Shown here piece by piece: positions 8,399 through 17,729 of a stretch of 42,657 nucleotides of DNA. The DNA comes from JALZAA01 sp046724655 (GTDB taxonomy: Bacteria; Actinomycetota; Acidimicrobiia; IMCC26256; JACDBD01). Below the pieces are notes generated by a model, which saw only the letters and a list, made by a program, of their open reading frames with translations, was not told the origin of the DNA and made no database searches. The stretch covers positions 1 to 42,657 of the forward strand of contig JBKOWY010000010.1 in the NCBI GenBank assembly GCA_046724655.1, read 5' to 3'. Made by a program: the position numbers and the translations under genes. Every line of letters starts with the position of its first letter. Position 1 is the stretch's first letter.

Positions 8399-9199
8399 GT
8401 GCGGCGCCGGTTGGACACTGAGCTTGTGCGCCGGGGCCTGGCCGAGAGTCGGCGGCGAGCCCTCGAAGTGATCGAGGCCGGTCGCGTGCGCGTCAGCGGT
8501 GTTCCGGCGCTGTCGCCTGCCCGCCGCGTGACCGGCGACGAGCCCATCAGCGTGACCGGTGACGCACGGCGATTCGTCTCCCGCGGCGGAGACAAGCTCG
8601 CCGCCGCGCTGGCACACTTTGCGATCGATGTCACGGGCCGGAACGCGCTCGACGCCGGCGCGTCGACGGGCGGGTTCACCGATTGTCTGCTCCAGGCAGG
8701 AGCAGCGCAGGTCGTCGCCGTCGACGTCGGTCGCGGCCAGCTCGCGTGGTCGCTGCGGAACGATCCACGCGTCAGAGTGCTCGAACGCACCAACGTCCGG
8801 CACCTCGAGCCGGAAGCGATCGGTGGGCCCATCGATCTCTGCACCGCCGATCTCTCGTTCATCTCGTTGGCGTTGTGCGCGCCCGCGCTCGCCCGGTGCA
8901 CGACCGCCCACGCCGACCTTGTGTTGCTCGTGAAGCCGCAGTTCGAAGCCGGTCGAGGGCAGGTCGGCAAGGGCGGTGTCGTGCGAGACTCTGCCGTCCA
9001 CCGCGCCGTGTTATGCCGCGTTCGTGACGACCTCGTGGCGGCAGGTCTCCGCCCCATCGCCGTCTTGCCATCACCGTTGCGGGGCGCAGATGGGAACCTC
9101 GAGTTCTTCTTTCATTGCCGGAAGGATGCTGAACGACCAGTGAGTGACGATGACCTCGACACTGCAGTCGAGATCGGTCATGGGGGAGCGACCCGGTGA
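8399..9199 (+). CDS. tlyA: TlyA family rRNA 2'-O-methyltransferase
   Basis: 266 residues. An N-terminal S4 RNA-binding domain (1-60, with DTELVRRGLAESRRRALEVI) is followed by an FtsJ-like SAM methyltransferase with the SAM loop DAGASTGGFTD at 85-95, DVGRGQLAW near 109 and the LLVKPQFEAGRGQVGKGGVV block. In mycobacteria TlyA makes 2'-O-methylcytidines in 16S and 23S rRNA and its loss gives capreomycin resistance. GTG 8399 is chosen because the S4 domain begins at once. The stop overlaps the NAD kinase GTG by 4 nt. Confidence 0.93.
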   Translation: MRRRLDTELVRRGLAESRRRALEVIEAGRVRVSGVPALSPARRVTGDEPISVTGDARRFVSRGGDKLAAALAHFAIDVTGRNALDAGASTGGFTDCLLQAGAAQVVAVDVGRGQLAWSLRNDPRVRVLERTNVRHLEPEAIGGPIDLCTADLSFISLALCAPALARCTTAHADLVLLVKPQFEAGRGQVGKGGVVRDSAVHRAVLCRVRDDLVAAGLRPIAVLPSPLRGADGNLEFFFHCRKDAERPVSDDDLDTAVEIGHGGATR

Positions 9200-10071
9200 C
9201 CAAGAAGGAGATCCGCACCGTCGGCCTCGTTCCGCATCGCGAGCGAGAGCGTGCGCACGAGCTCGCGGCGCAGGCGGCGAAGTGGCTTGCCGACCACGGC
9301 GTCTCGGTGCGTGTCCCCGAGCACGACGCCGGCCCGTGTGGTCTGGAAAACCTGGCCTGCCCCGAGAACGAGTTCGCTGACGGTCTCGACGTCGCGATCT
9401 CGCTCGGCGGCGACGGGACCATGTTGCGCACCGTCGACATCGTCTACGAAGCCGGTGTCCCTGTCCTCGGCGTGAACGTCGGGGACCTCGGCTACCTCAC
9501 CGAAGTCGACCCCGAACCCGAGGCGGTCGAGCATGCTCTCGAGCGGCTGCTGGCGGGGGATTACGGCGTGGAGGAACGAATGGTCCTCCAGGTCGATGTC
9601 ACGACTGACGGCCCGGCATCGGGATGCTGGTGGGGGCTGAACGAGGCGGTGCTCGAACGGGTGCAGAACGGCCGCTTGGCCCGCCTGGACGTGCTCGTCA
9701 ACGGCACGTTCTTCACGACCTACGCCGCTGACGGTGTGATCGTGGCAACACCGACCGGGTCGACCGCGTACTCGTTCTCGGCACGCGGGCCGATCGTTTC
9801 GCCACGTCACCGGTGCCTGCTGCTCACCCCGGTTTCGCCACACATGCTCTTCGATCGGTCGCTCGTCCTCGACGCCGACGAGGAGCTCCGTTTCGCGGTG
9901 ATCGACGAACGCAGTGCGGTGCTCACCATCGACGGACGCGTCCTCGGAACGCTCGAGACCGGCGACGCCGTCACCTGCACAGCGGCGCCGGCGCCAGCGC
10001 GGATTGTGACGTTCGGCCCGCGCAACTTCCACCAGATCCTCAAGACCAAGTTCCGCCTGCCCGACCGGTAG
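9196..10071 (+). CDS. nadK: NAD kinase
   Basis: 291 residues from GTG 9196. The GGDGT motif (71-75), the NVGDLGYLTE segment, and the second signature ATPTGSTAYSFSARGPIVSP are all present. It phosphorylates NAD to NADP in the cytoplasm. The same tlyA-nadK-recN order exists in mycobacteria (ppnK). Coupled to tlyA through GTGA; 14 nt separate it from recN. Confidence 0.96.
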   Translation: MTKKEIRTVGLVPHRERERAHELAAQAAKWLADHGVSVRVPEHDAGPCGLENLACPENEFADGLDVAISLGGDGTMLRTVDIVYEAGVPVLGVNVGDLGYLTEVDPEPEAVEHALERLLAGDYGVEERMVLQVDVTTDGPASGCWWGLNEAVLERVQNGRLARLDVLVNGTFFTTYAADGVIVATPTGSTAYSFSARGPIVSPRHRCLLLTPVSPHMLFDRSLVLDADEELRFAVIDERSAVLTIDGRVLGTLETGDAVTCTAAPAPARIVTFGPRNFHQILKTKFRLPDR

Positions 10072-10085
10072 GCCGCCGCCGAACG

Positions 10086-11717
10086 ATGCTGATCGAGCTG
10101 CACGTCGCCGACCTCGGGATCGTCGCAGACCTCAAGCTCGTTCTCGGCCCTGGGCTCACCGCGATCACCGGCGAAACCGGCGCGGGCAAGACGCTCCTCG
10201 TCGAGGCGCTCGAGCTGCTCGTCGGAGGGCGCGCCGACACGACACTGATCCGGGACGGCGTCTCGGAGGCGCGCGTCGAAGGTCGCTTCCTGGATCCCGT
10301 CAGCGACGAAGAGGTGGTGTTGGCGCGGATCCTGCCGATCGAAGGACGAAGTCGCGCGTACGTCGACGGCCGACTCGCGACCGTCGCCGAGCTCGCCGAA
10401 GTCGGCACGCGCTTCGTCGATCTCCATGGGCAGCACGCGCACCAGTCGCTGCTCGCCCCCGCCGTGCAACGAAGCGCGCTCGATCATTTCGCCGGCCCGG
10501 GAGCCACGGATCCGCTCGCCGAGTACCGCGCCGCGCGGGCTGAGCAGCGGCGCATCGACGCCGATCTCGCCGCGCTCGGCGGCGACGAGCGCTCCCGCGC
10601 TCGCGAGATCGACCTCCTGCGCTTCCAGATCGACGAGATCGACGCCGCCGCCCTCGACGACGAGAGCGAGGACGTCACGCTGGAGGCCGAAGAGGCTCTG
10701 CTGGCGGACGCCATCGCGCACCGCGAGGCGCTCGCCGCTGCCTACGGCGCCGTCGAGAGCTCGGCGCTGGACGCCGTGGGCGCCGCCGCCGCGGCGCTGT
10801 CGGGTCGCAGCCCGTTCGCGGGGCTTACCGAGCGGCTTCGTGCCGCGCAAGCGGAGCTCGCAGAGCTTGCTCGTGAGTTGCGCGTGGCACGCGACAGCAT
10901 CGAGGACGACCCGGAACGCCTCGAGGCGATCCGTGCCCGCCGGTACCTACTGCGCGAGCTCACCCGCAAATACGGCGAGACGCTCGCCGACGTGCGCGCC
11001 TACGGCGTCGAGTCCGCCCGCCGTCTGGCAGAGCTCGAGGGCTACGAGGCGCGCGCGGCGGAGCTCGAAGCCGAGCACCTGGCCGCCCGGCAGCGGGCGG
11101 TCAGCTCGGCGTCGGCGTTGACCCGGGCCCGGCGGGCCGCCGCCGGGGGCCTCGCTGATGCCATCACCCCGCATCTGCGAGAGCTCGCCATGCCGTCGGC
11201 CGCCTTCGAGGTCGTCGTCGAACCGGCGGACCCCACCGACGACGGCGCCGATCGCGTCACCTTCCTGCTTTCGGCCAACCCGGGGGAGCCATCCCGGCCG
11301 CTGGCGCGGGTCGCGTCAGGTGGAGAGCTCTCACGCGCGATGCTGGCAGCACGCGTGGTGCTCTCGGAGGCCCCGCCCACGCTGGTGTTCGACGAGATCG
11401 ACGCCGGCATCGGTGGGGAGGCGGGAGCCGCGGTGGGCCGCCTCCTGGCCGACCTCGCGGGTAGGCACCAGGTGCTGGTCGTCACGCACCTGGCACAAGT
11501 GGCGGCCTTTGCCGACGCGCATGTCGTGGTCGAGAAGCGCGAGCAGGGGAAGCGCACAGTGGCGAGCGCCCAGGGGGTAGCGGGCGAGGAGCGAGTCCGC
11601 GAGCTCTCGCGCATGCTCGCGGGAGTCGGCGAGTCCGCGCACGCCCGAAGCCACGCGGCCGAACTGCTCGAGGCGGCCGACACCTTCAAGCAGGCGAGGA
11701 CCCGTGGCTCGGCGTAA
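10086..11717 (+). CDS. recN: DNA repair protein RecN
   Basis: 543 residues. The Walker A GETGAGKT is at 29-36, the ABC signature SGGELSRAMLA near 418 and Walker B VFDEIDAGIGGEA near 436, with a long Ala/Glu/Arg-rich coiled coil (about 150-370) between, the SMC-like layout. It acts early in double-strand-break repair. ATG 10086 places the usual start MLIELHVADLGIV at residue 1. It overlaps steA by 14 nt. Confidence 0.96.
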   Translation: MLIELHVADLGIVADLKLVLGPGLTAITGETGAGKTLLVEALELLVGGRADTTLIRDGVSEARVEGRFLDPVSDEEVVLARILPIEGRSRAYVDGRLATVAELAEVGTRFVDLHGQHAHQSLLAPAVQRSALDHFAGPGATDPLAEYRAARAEQRRIDADLAALGGDERSRAREIDLLRFQIDEIDAAALDDESEDVTLEAEEALLADAIAHREALAAAYGAVESSALDAVGAAAAALSGRSPFAGLTERLRAAQAELAELARELRVARDSIEDDPERLEAIRARRYLLRELTRKYGETLADVRAYGVESARRLAELEGYEARAAELEAEHLAARQRAVSSASALTRARRAAAGGLADAITPHLRELAMPSAAFEVVVEPADPTDDGADRVTFLLSANPGEPSRPLARVASGGELSRAMLAARVVLSEAPPTLVFDEIDAGIGGEAGAAVGRLLADLAGRHQVLVVTHLAQVAAFADAHVVVEKREQGKRTVASAQGVAGEERVRELSRMLAGVGESAHARSHAAELLEAADTFKQARTRGSA

Positions 11718-12867
11718 CACGCGTCCGGCGACCGCGGTGGTCGGCACGGCAAAGATCGACCGCCGCACCAAGGATCTCATCAAGCGGCTCCAGCCGGGCG
11801 ACATCGCGGTGATCAACCACCGGGACCTCGACCGGGTCGCTGCCGACGGTCTCGTCGCTGCCGGCGTGGCGGCGGTCGTGAACGCGGATGCGTCGATCTC
11901 GGGCCGGTACCCGAACGGCGGACCGATCAGGGTCGTGCAAGCAGGCATTCCGCTGGTCGACCGGGCCGGCGAGGAGGTGCTCGAGCGCATCCACGAAGGT
12001 GAGCAGGTCCGGGTCGAGGACGGCGAGGTGTGGCGCGCCGAGCAGTTGATCGCGATAGGTCACCCGCTCACCGCCGACGAAGTGCAAACGGCGATGGACG
12101 GGGCGCGCGCCGCGATCGGCGGCGAGCTCGAGCGCTTCGCAGTGAACACCCTCGAGTACATCCAGCGGGAGGCGAAGCTCACCTTCCGACCGGTCGAGCT
12201 CCCGCCGATCACGACAAAGTTTCGAGGCCGGCACGCGCTCGTCGTGGTCCGCGGGCTCGACTACCGAACGGATCTCGCCGCCCTACGCCCGTACATCCGC
12301 GAGTACCAGCCGGTGCTCATCGGAGTCGACGGTGGCGCCGACGCGCTTCTGGAGATGCGCATGAAGCCCGACATCATCATCGGGGACTTCGACTCGGTGT
12401 CTGAACGCGCACTCGCAACGGGTGCCGAGCTGATCCACCATGTGCACCTCGACGGGCGCGCACCGGGCCGCGAGAACCTGCATGCGTGGGGATTGCCGTA
12501 TCACGAATTCGTCGTCGACGGTACGAGCGAGGACGTCGCGATGCTGCTGGCGTACGAAGCCGGCGCGCAGCTGATCGTCGCGGTCGGCACGCATGCATCG
12601 ATGGTGGAGTTCCTCGACAAGGGCAGGAAGGGCATGTCTTCCACCTTCCTGACGCGGCTGCGGCTCGGTCCCGCGCTCGTGGATGCGAAAGGCGTGAGCC
12701 GCTTGTACGAGGGACGAGTCCGGCGCCGTGACATGGCGCTGCTGGTGGCGTCGGCGTTGGTCGCGATCATCGTCGTCAGCATCGTGTCCGAGCCCATTCA
12801 TGTGTTCTTGCGCGGAATCGAGCTGACTCTGAGGGATCTCTGGTTCTCGATCTCCGACACGTTCTGA
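11704..12867 (+). CDS. steA: SteA-like cytokinetic ring protein
   Basis: 387 residues from GTG 11704 inside the recN 3' end. The middle carries a thiamine-pyrophosphokinase-like catalytic-domain motif (IGVDGGADALLEM and KPDIIIGDFDSVSERAL, about 205-235). A C-terminal membrane helix lies at about 345-365 (ALLVASALVAIIVVSIV). In Corynebacterium, SteA with SteB forms a membrane complex needed for cell separation by activating the RipA hydrolase. M. tuberculosis Rv1697 sits in the same recN-next position. The fold is enzyme-like, but thiamine pyrophosphokinase activity is not expected. Four bases separate it from steB. Confidence 0.9.
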   Translation: MARRNTRPATAVVGTAKIDRRTKDLIKRLQPGDIAVINHRDLDRVAADGLVAAGVAAVVNADASISGRYPNGGPIRVVQAGIPLVDRAGEEVLERIHEGEQVRVEDGEVWRAEQLIAIGHPLTADEVQTAMDGARAAIGGELERFAVNTLEYIQREAKLTFRPVELPPITTKFRGRHALVVVRGLDYRTDLAALRPYIREYQPVLIGVDGGADALLEMRMKPDIIIGDFDSVSERALATGAELIHHVHLDGRAPGRENLHAWGLPYHEFVVDGTSEDVAMLLAYEAGAQLIVAVGTHASMVEFLDKGRKGMSSTFLTRLRLGPALVDAKGVSRLYEGRVRRRDMALLVASALVAIIVVSIVSEPIHVFLRGIELTLRDLWFSISDTF

Positions 12868-12871
12868 GCAC

Positions 12872-13819
12872 ATGATCAACTTCCGCTTCCACATCGTGTC
12901 GCTCATCGCGGTCTTTCTCGCTCTCGCCCTGGGCATCGTCATGGGGGCGACGGTGGTAAATCGTGCGATCGTCGATCGCCTCAATGATCGAATCGACACG
13001 GTCGAATCGAACGCGAACCGCCGCAAGGCTGAGAGCGACCAGTTGCGCACCGAGGTCGGTCAGCTCCACAGCTACATCGACGGCGCCAAGGACTTCGCGG
13101 TGACCGGCCGGCTCAATGGCGCAGCGGTGGCGACGATCGCCACCCGGGGCGTGGACGAGGACGCCGTCAAGCAGACCGTCGAGCTGGCGCAGCGGGCCGG
13201 GGCCCAGAACGTCGGGATCCTGTGGCTCGAGGAGAAGTTCACGCTGGGAGACAACGACGCGCTCCGGCAGCTCGGCGACACCCTCGGAGTACCCGCCGAC
13301 GATGCCAAGACGACGCGCGAGGCCGCGTGGAACGCCTTGGCGACGCGACTCGCAAGCGGCGCAGGATCCGCCGGGAGCTCCGACGTCCTCAACGCACTCG
13401 CCGACGCCGGGTTCGTGAAGTTCGAGACCGTGGGCGACCAAGCGGGCGAGAACTTCTCCTTGACCACGTTCCCCGGTTCAGGCGCGCGCGTGCTGCTCAT
13501 CGACGGCACCAACGGCAGAGTGGCCGCGAACGACGTCCTGGCTCCGCTGACGAACGCGATGGTGACGAACCGGGTTCGCGTCGTCGCCGCCGAGGTGTTC
13601 GACGAGAAGGACGGAGGGCCGGACCGCGGTTCCATGCTGGCGCCCATCCGCAAGAACGATGACCTCACGCGGACCGTGTCCACCGTCGACGATCTCGACC
13701 TCACCGAAGGGCGCGTCTCGGCCGTGCTCGCGCTCTCCGACCTGGGTCGCAACGTCGTGGGCCAGTACGGCTTCGGAGCCGGCGCTCAGAAGAGCATTCC
13801 CGCATGGTGGATTCCGTAG
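12872..13819 (+). CDS. SteB/MctB-like membrane-anchored protein (annotated copper transporter family)
   Basis: 315 residues. One N-terminal membrane helix (about 5-27, FHIVSLIAVFLALALGIVMG) is followed by a short coiled coil (30-70) and a mixed alpha/beta extracytoplasmic domain ending KSIPAWWIP. This matches the MctB/SteB family (Rv1698-like). Mycobacterial MctB was tied to copper export; the corynebacterial SteB is the partner of SteA in cell separation. The adjacency to steA favours the second role here. No His/Met/Cys-rich copper site is visible. It overlaps murJ by 16 nt. Confidence 0.87.
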   Translation: MINFRFHIVSLIAVFLALALGIVMGATVVNRAIVDRLNDRIDTVESNANRRKAESDQLRTEVGQLHSYIDGAKDFAVTGRLNGAAVATIATRGVDEDAVKQTVELAQRAGAQNVGILWLEEKFTLGDNDALRQLGDTLGVPADDAKTTREAAWNALATRLASGAGSAGSSDVLNALADAGFVKFETVGDQAGENFSLTTFPGSGARVLLIDGTNGRVAANDVLAPLTNAMVTNRVRVVAAEVFDEKDGGPDRGSMLAPIRKNDDLTRTVSTVDDLDLTEGRVSAVLALSDLGRNVVGQYGFGAGAQKSIPAWWIP

Positions 13820-15429
13820 CCGGCGCGCGGTCGGTCTCGCGATCGGCCGCGGGCATGGGAGTGGCGACGGCGGTATCCCGCGGCTTCGGCTTCGCGCGCG
13901 TCCTGGCGATTGCGGCCATCCTGGGCACGACGTACCTCGGCAACACGTTCACCTCGTCGAATTACGTGTCGAACGTGTTGTTCGAGCTGCTAGCCGCGGG
14001 CGCCCTCTCGGCCGTCCTGGTGCCGACCCTCGTCGAGCGGCTCGAGCACGGTGATCAGGCCGAGGCCGAACGCCTCGCGGGCGGGATCCTCGGCCGGGCG
14101 CTGCTCGGTCTCGGCGTCGTGACGATCATCGGGGTCGCGGCGGCGCCATTGCTGGCGCGCATACTCGCCAGCGGCGTCGACCGTCCGGCGATCGCCGAGC
14201 AACAGCGCGAGCTGGCGACGTTCCTGCTGCGCTTCTTCGTCCCTCAGGTGCTGCTGTACGCACTCGGCACCGTGGCGATCGCAGTGCTCTATGCAAAGCG
14301 CAGATTCGTCATCACGGCGATCGCGCCGATCGGCAACACGATCATGATCGTTGCCGGTCTCGTCGTGTTCCGGCTGCTGGCGGGCGGTTCCACGGATCTC
14401 GACCTCTCGTCGGCCGAACGGCTCGTCCTCGCGCTGAGCGGGACGCTGGGTGTCGCTGCCTTCGTGGGCATCCCGGCGCTCGCGTTACGGCGCACCGGCT
14501 TTCGCCTCCGACCACGTCTCGGCCGCGGCGATGCGGCAGTGAACCGTCTGATGCGGCTGTCGGGCTGGGCGATCCTCCAGCACGCCCAGATCGGCCTCCT
14601 GCTCGGGGCCGCGATCGTGCTCGGCAACTCGGTCGAGGGTGGCACGGTCGCCTATCAGGTCGCGTGGGTCTTCTTCCTCGCTCCCTACGGCGTGCTCGCG
14701 CAGCCGATTCACACTGCGATCCTCCCCGAGCTCTCGCTCGACGCCGCCCGCCACGACCTCGACGCGTTCGCGCGTTCGCTGCGCTGGTCGCTCGACGCGA
14801 TGGCGGTGCTCGTCGTCCCGGTCTCGGCGGCAATGATCGCCCTCGCCCGCCCGGGGATGATCGTGGTTGCCTTCGGTGAGGCCAGCGAGAACGGCATTGA
14901 CCTCCTGACGGCCGGCGTCGCGTCGCTCGCAATCGGACTCTTCCCGTACGGCGTCTTTCTCCTCCTGGCGCGCGCGTACTACGCGCTCGGCGACAGCCGA
15001 ACTCCGGCGATCGTCGCCATCGCGACCGGAATCGTCGGGGTGATCGCGATGGCAGTCGGCGCGGTGGTGACCGAGGGAGCAGCGCGCGTCGCCGCGCTCG
15101 GCATCGGTCACACCATTGCGTACGTCACCGGGTGCGTAGTCCTGTGCATCGGACTCTCGCGCCGGACAGGTCACACGATCGTGCCCGGCGCACTGCCCAA
15201 GGCCTTGGCGTTATCCGCGGTCCTGGGCGCCGCCGGTTGGTGGATTGCGCACACGATCGACCCGGCGGGGCGACTCGAAAATGCCGCCCTCGTAGCGGCC
15301 ATCGCCGTCGGGGGCGCGGCTCTGTATCTCCTCGCCGTCCGGGTGACCGGAGGACGCGTCGTGCACGGCCGCGTCCGCGAGCCCGAGGTGTCCGAGCTCG
15401 AGCCGGACAGCGTCGAGGTCGAGGCATGA
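13804..15429 (+). CDS. murJ: MurJ/MviN-family lipid II flippase
   Basis: 541 residues with about 14 membrane helices of the MOP superfamily. The N-terminal SRSAAGMGVATAVSRGFGFA and the FELLAAGALSAVLVPTLVER segment are typical of MurJ. It would flip lipid-linked peptidoglycan precursors. The short acidic C-terminal tail lacks the large pseudokinase domain of mycobacterial MviN. It sits between steB and two envelope genes, with ATGA coupling to the next. Whether this is the only MurJ of the cell or a paralogue for another polyprenyl-linked precursor cannot be told. Confidence 0.92.
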   Translation: MVDSVAGARSVSRSAAGMGVATAVSRGFGFARVLAIAAILGTTYLGNTFTSSNYVSNVLFELLAAGALSAVLVPTLVERLEHGDQAEAERLAGGILGRALLGLGVVTIIGVAAAPLLARILASGVDRPAIAEQQRELATFLLRFFVPQVLLYALGTVAIAVLYAKRRFVITAIAPIGNTIMIVAGLVVFRLLAGGSTDLDLSSAERLVLALSGTLGVAAFVGIPALALRRTGFRLRPRLGRGDAAVNRLMRLSGWAILQHAQIGLLLGAAIVLGNSVEGGTVAYQVAWVFFLAPYGVLAQPIHTAILPELSLDAARHDLDAFARSLRWSLDAMAVLVVPVSAAMIALARPGMIVVAFGEASENGIDLLTAGVASLAIGLFPYGVFLLLARAYYALGDSRTPAIVAIATGIVGVIAMAVGAVVTEGAARVAALGIGHTIAYVTGCVVLCIGLSRRTGHTIVPGALPKALALSAVLGAAGWWIAHTIDPAGRLENAALVAAIAVGGAALYLLAVRVTGGRVVHGRVREPEVSELEPDSVEVEA

Positions 15430-17729
15430 AACGTGCGCTCGTCGCGATTGCGGTCGCGGCGCTCGTGACCGCGACGGTGCTGGTCACCGCAACATCGGGC
15501 ACCGCCGCGGCACGAGACGGTGATCCCAAGGCCCGCCGCATGCTCGTCATCTCGCTGCCCGTCGTCAGCTGGAAGGACGTCAACAAACACGAGCTCCCGA
15601 ACCTCAACCGGCTCCTCGACCACGCCGGTGTCGCCGACCTCACCAACCGGTCGGTGAGGCGGGACTCCAGGCTCGGGGACGGCTACATCACCCTTGGCAC
15701 AGGGACGCGCTCCATCGGCAACCTGACCGACACGACCAACGACGGCCATGCGTTCGAAGTGGGGGAGGGCATCGGCGCCGACACCGCCGGTCAGGTCTAC
15801 ACCCGTCGCACCGGCCGTGACGCCGGGAATGGCCTCGTCGACCTCGACATCGACGCCATCGTGGACAACAACAAGAAGGAGCTGTATGACGCCGAGATCG
15901 GCGCCCTCGGCGACGCGCTCGCCGGCGCCGGTTGGACGCGGGCGGTGATCGCGAACGGTGACGGACAGGACGTCGAGGAGGTGCCCGGCGGGTACTACCG
16001 GCGGCAGGCGGTCACCGCGCTCATGGGGAACGAAGGGAGAGTCCCCGCCGGTGCCGTTGGGCCCGAGCTGCTCACCGCTGACCCGGCGGCGCCGTTCGGG
16101 CTGCGGTACGACAACGAAGCGGTGTTGAGCGCGTTCCGCCCGGTCTGGAAAGACCGGTCCGTCGTGCTCGTCGAGGCATCGGACCTGGTGCGGGCAGACG
16201 CCTATCGGCAGTACGCGGCGCCGGAGCAGCGGGACCGGCTGTTCGCCCGCGCGCTGCGACGCACCGACGCCCTCATCGGCGCACTGTTGCGCGAGGTCGA
16301 TCCGCGGACCGACGCCGTGATGGTCGTGGGCGCCACGCCCTCGTTGCGAGAATCGACGCTCACGATCGCAGCCCTCCGCGCTCCCGGCGTGGAGCCGGGG
16401 TTGCTGCGATCGGGAACCACACGGCGTTCGGGTTTCCTTCAGCTGATCGACATCGCGCCGACGATCCTCGAACGGGTCGGCGTCAAGGAGCCCGACTCCA
16501 TGGAAGGCCGCCCCGCCGGGGTCGGGCGGGGCGGTGGGTCGGCCGCCGACCGGAGAGCGTTCCTGGAAGACGCCGACGCGGCGGCGAAGTTTCGCGACGA
16601 CCTGATCCAAACGGTCGTGGTCCTCTTCGTCGTCGTGCAGATTCTGCTCGTGGTCGCCGCCCTGATCTGGCTCGCCCGACCTGACCGAAAGCGGGTCACG
16701 ACGATCGTGCATGTCGGGGCGCTGGCCTCGCTGGGACTGATCGCAGCCGTCCTCCTCACCCGCGCAGTGCCTTTCCACGAGATCGGACGCATCGCCTACT
16801 GGCTCTGGCTGCTCGGAGGCTCGCTGGCGCTCGCGGGGTTGTACCGGCTGGCGGGACGTCGCCAGGAGCTCCTTCCGCTCATCCTGGCGCTGGGCGTCAT
16901 CGTCGCGGTGCTCGTCTTCGACGTGCTGGTCGGCACGCCTCTCCAGTTCAACAACCCGCTCGGCTACTCGCCGCGGGTCGCGGGCCGGTTCAGCGGCTAC
17001 GGGAATCTTGCGTACGCGGCGCTGGCCTCGGCTGCTGTGCTGCTCGCCGGCCTGCTCGCGCACCGGATCGGGGGCCGGCGCGGAGCGATTGCCGCCATCG
17101 CGCTCCTCGGCGTGGTGTTCGTCGTCGACGGGGCGCCCTTCTGGGGCGCAGACGTCGGCGGGGTGCTGTCGATCCTTCCGGCATACGCGGTGACGGCGTA
17201 CTTGTTGCTCGGCGTTCGGGTGCGAGTGCGCACCGCGGTGCTCGCCGGATGCGCCGCCGTGGCCGCCGTCCTGCTGTTCGGTGCGTACGACCTGACTCGG
17301 CCGTCCGACGAGCGCACGCACCTCGGGCGGCTGTTCGAGACCAGCGGATCGCGCGGCTGGTCGGGGGTCTCGACCGTGATCCAGCGCAAGGTCGACCAGA
17401 ACCTCGGCGTCCTCTTCCGGTCGCAATGGCTGATCATCGTGGTGCTCGTGCTCGCCTTCCTCGCGTACCTCCTCGCTCGGCATCGCGAGCGGCTCCGTGG
17501 CATCGTGCGCCAGATCCCGGAGATGCGCGCCGCGTTCATCGGCTTCGCCATCCTCTCGGTACTCGGCTTCGTGCTCAACGATTCCGGTATCGCGATCCCG
17601 GGCCTGATGCTCGCCATCTTGAACGCCTCGATCATCTCGCTGTTCGTCACACTGCGAAGTCCGGCCCCACCTCCGCTCGAGGAGGCGCCCGCAGTTCGTG
17701 AGCGTGCACCGGTGGGGACGCGCGCTTGA
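15426..17729 (+). CDS. Alkaline-phosphatase-fold extracytoplasmic domain fused to multi-pass membrane domain
   Basis: 767 residues. A signal-anchor (1-27) leads to a soluble domain (about 30-395) resembling the alkaline-phosphatase superfamily: ELPNLNRLLDHAGVADLTN followed by GYITLGTGTRS (the region of the Thr/Ser nucleophile) and later VMVVGATPSLRES. About ten membrane helices follow from about 403 to 750. The first strand reads MLVISLPVVSW where the superfamily normally has a metal-binding Asp, so catalysis may be lost. It is coupled by 4-nt overlaps to murJ upstream and the GT4 gene downstream, so it belongs to the same envelope module. No known function to my knowledge. Confidence 0.75.
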   Translation: MKRALVAIAVAALVTATVLVTATSGTAAARDGDPKARRMLVISLPVVSWKDVNKHELPNLNRLLDHAGVADLTNRSVRRDSRLGDGYITLGTGTRSIGNLTDTTNDGHAFEVGEGIGADTAGQVYTRRTGRDAGNGLVDLDIDAIVDNNKKELYDAEIGALGDALAGAGWTRAVIANGDGQDVEEVPGGYYRRQAVTALMGNEGRVPAGAVGPELLTADPAAPFGLRYDNEAVLSAFRPVWKDRSVVLVEASDLVRADAYRQYAAPEQRDRLFARALRRTDALIGALLREVDPRTDAVMVVGATPSLRESTLTIAALRAPGVEPGLLRSGTTRRSGFLQLIDIAPTILERVGVKEPDSMEGRPAGVGRGGGSAADRRAFLEDADAAAKFRDDLIQTVVVLFVVVQILLVVAALIWLARPDRKRVTTIVHVGALASLGLIAAVLLTRAVPFHEIGRIAYWLWLLGGSLALAGLYRLAGRRQELLPLILALGVIVAVLVFDVLVGTPLQFNNPLGYSPRVAGRFSGYGNLAYAALASAAVLLAGLLAHRIGGRRGAIAAIALLGVVFVVDGAPFWGADVGGVLSILPAYAVTAYLLLGVRVRVRTAVLAGCAAVAAVLLFGAYDLTRPSDERTHLGRLFETSGSRGWSGVSTVIQRKVDQNLGVLFRSQWLIIVVLVLAFLAYLLARHRERLRGIVRQIPEMRAAFIGFAILSVLGFVLNDSGIAIPGLMLAILNASIISLFVTLRSPAPPPLEEAPAVRERAPVGTRA

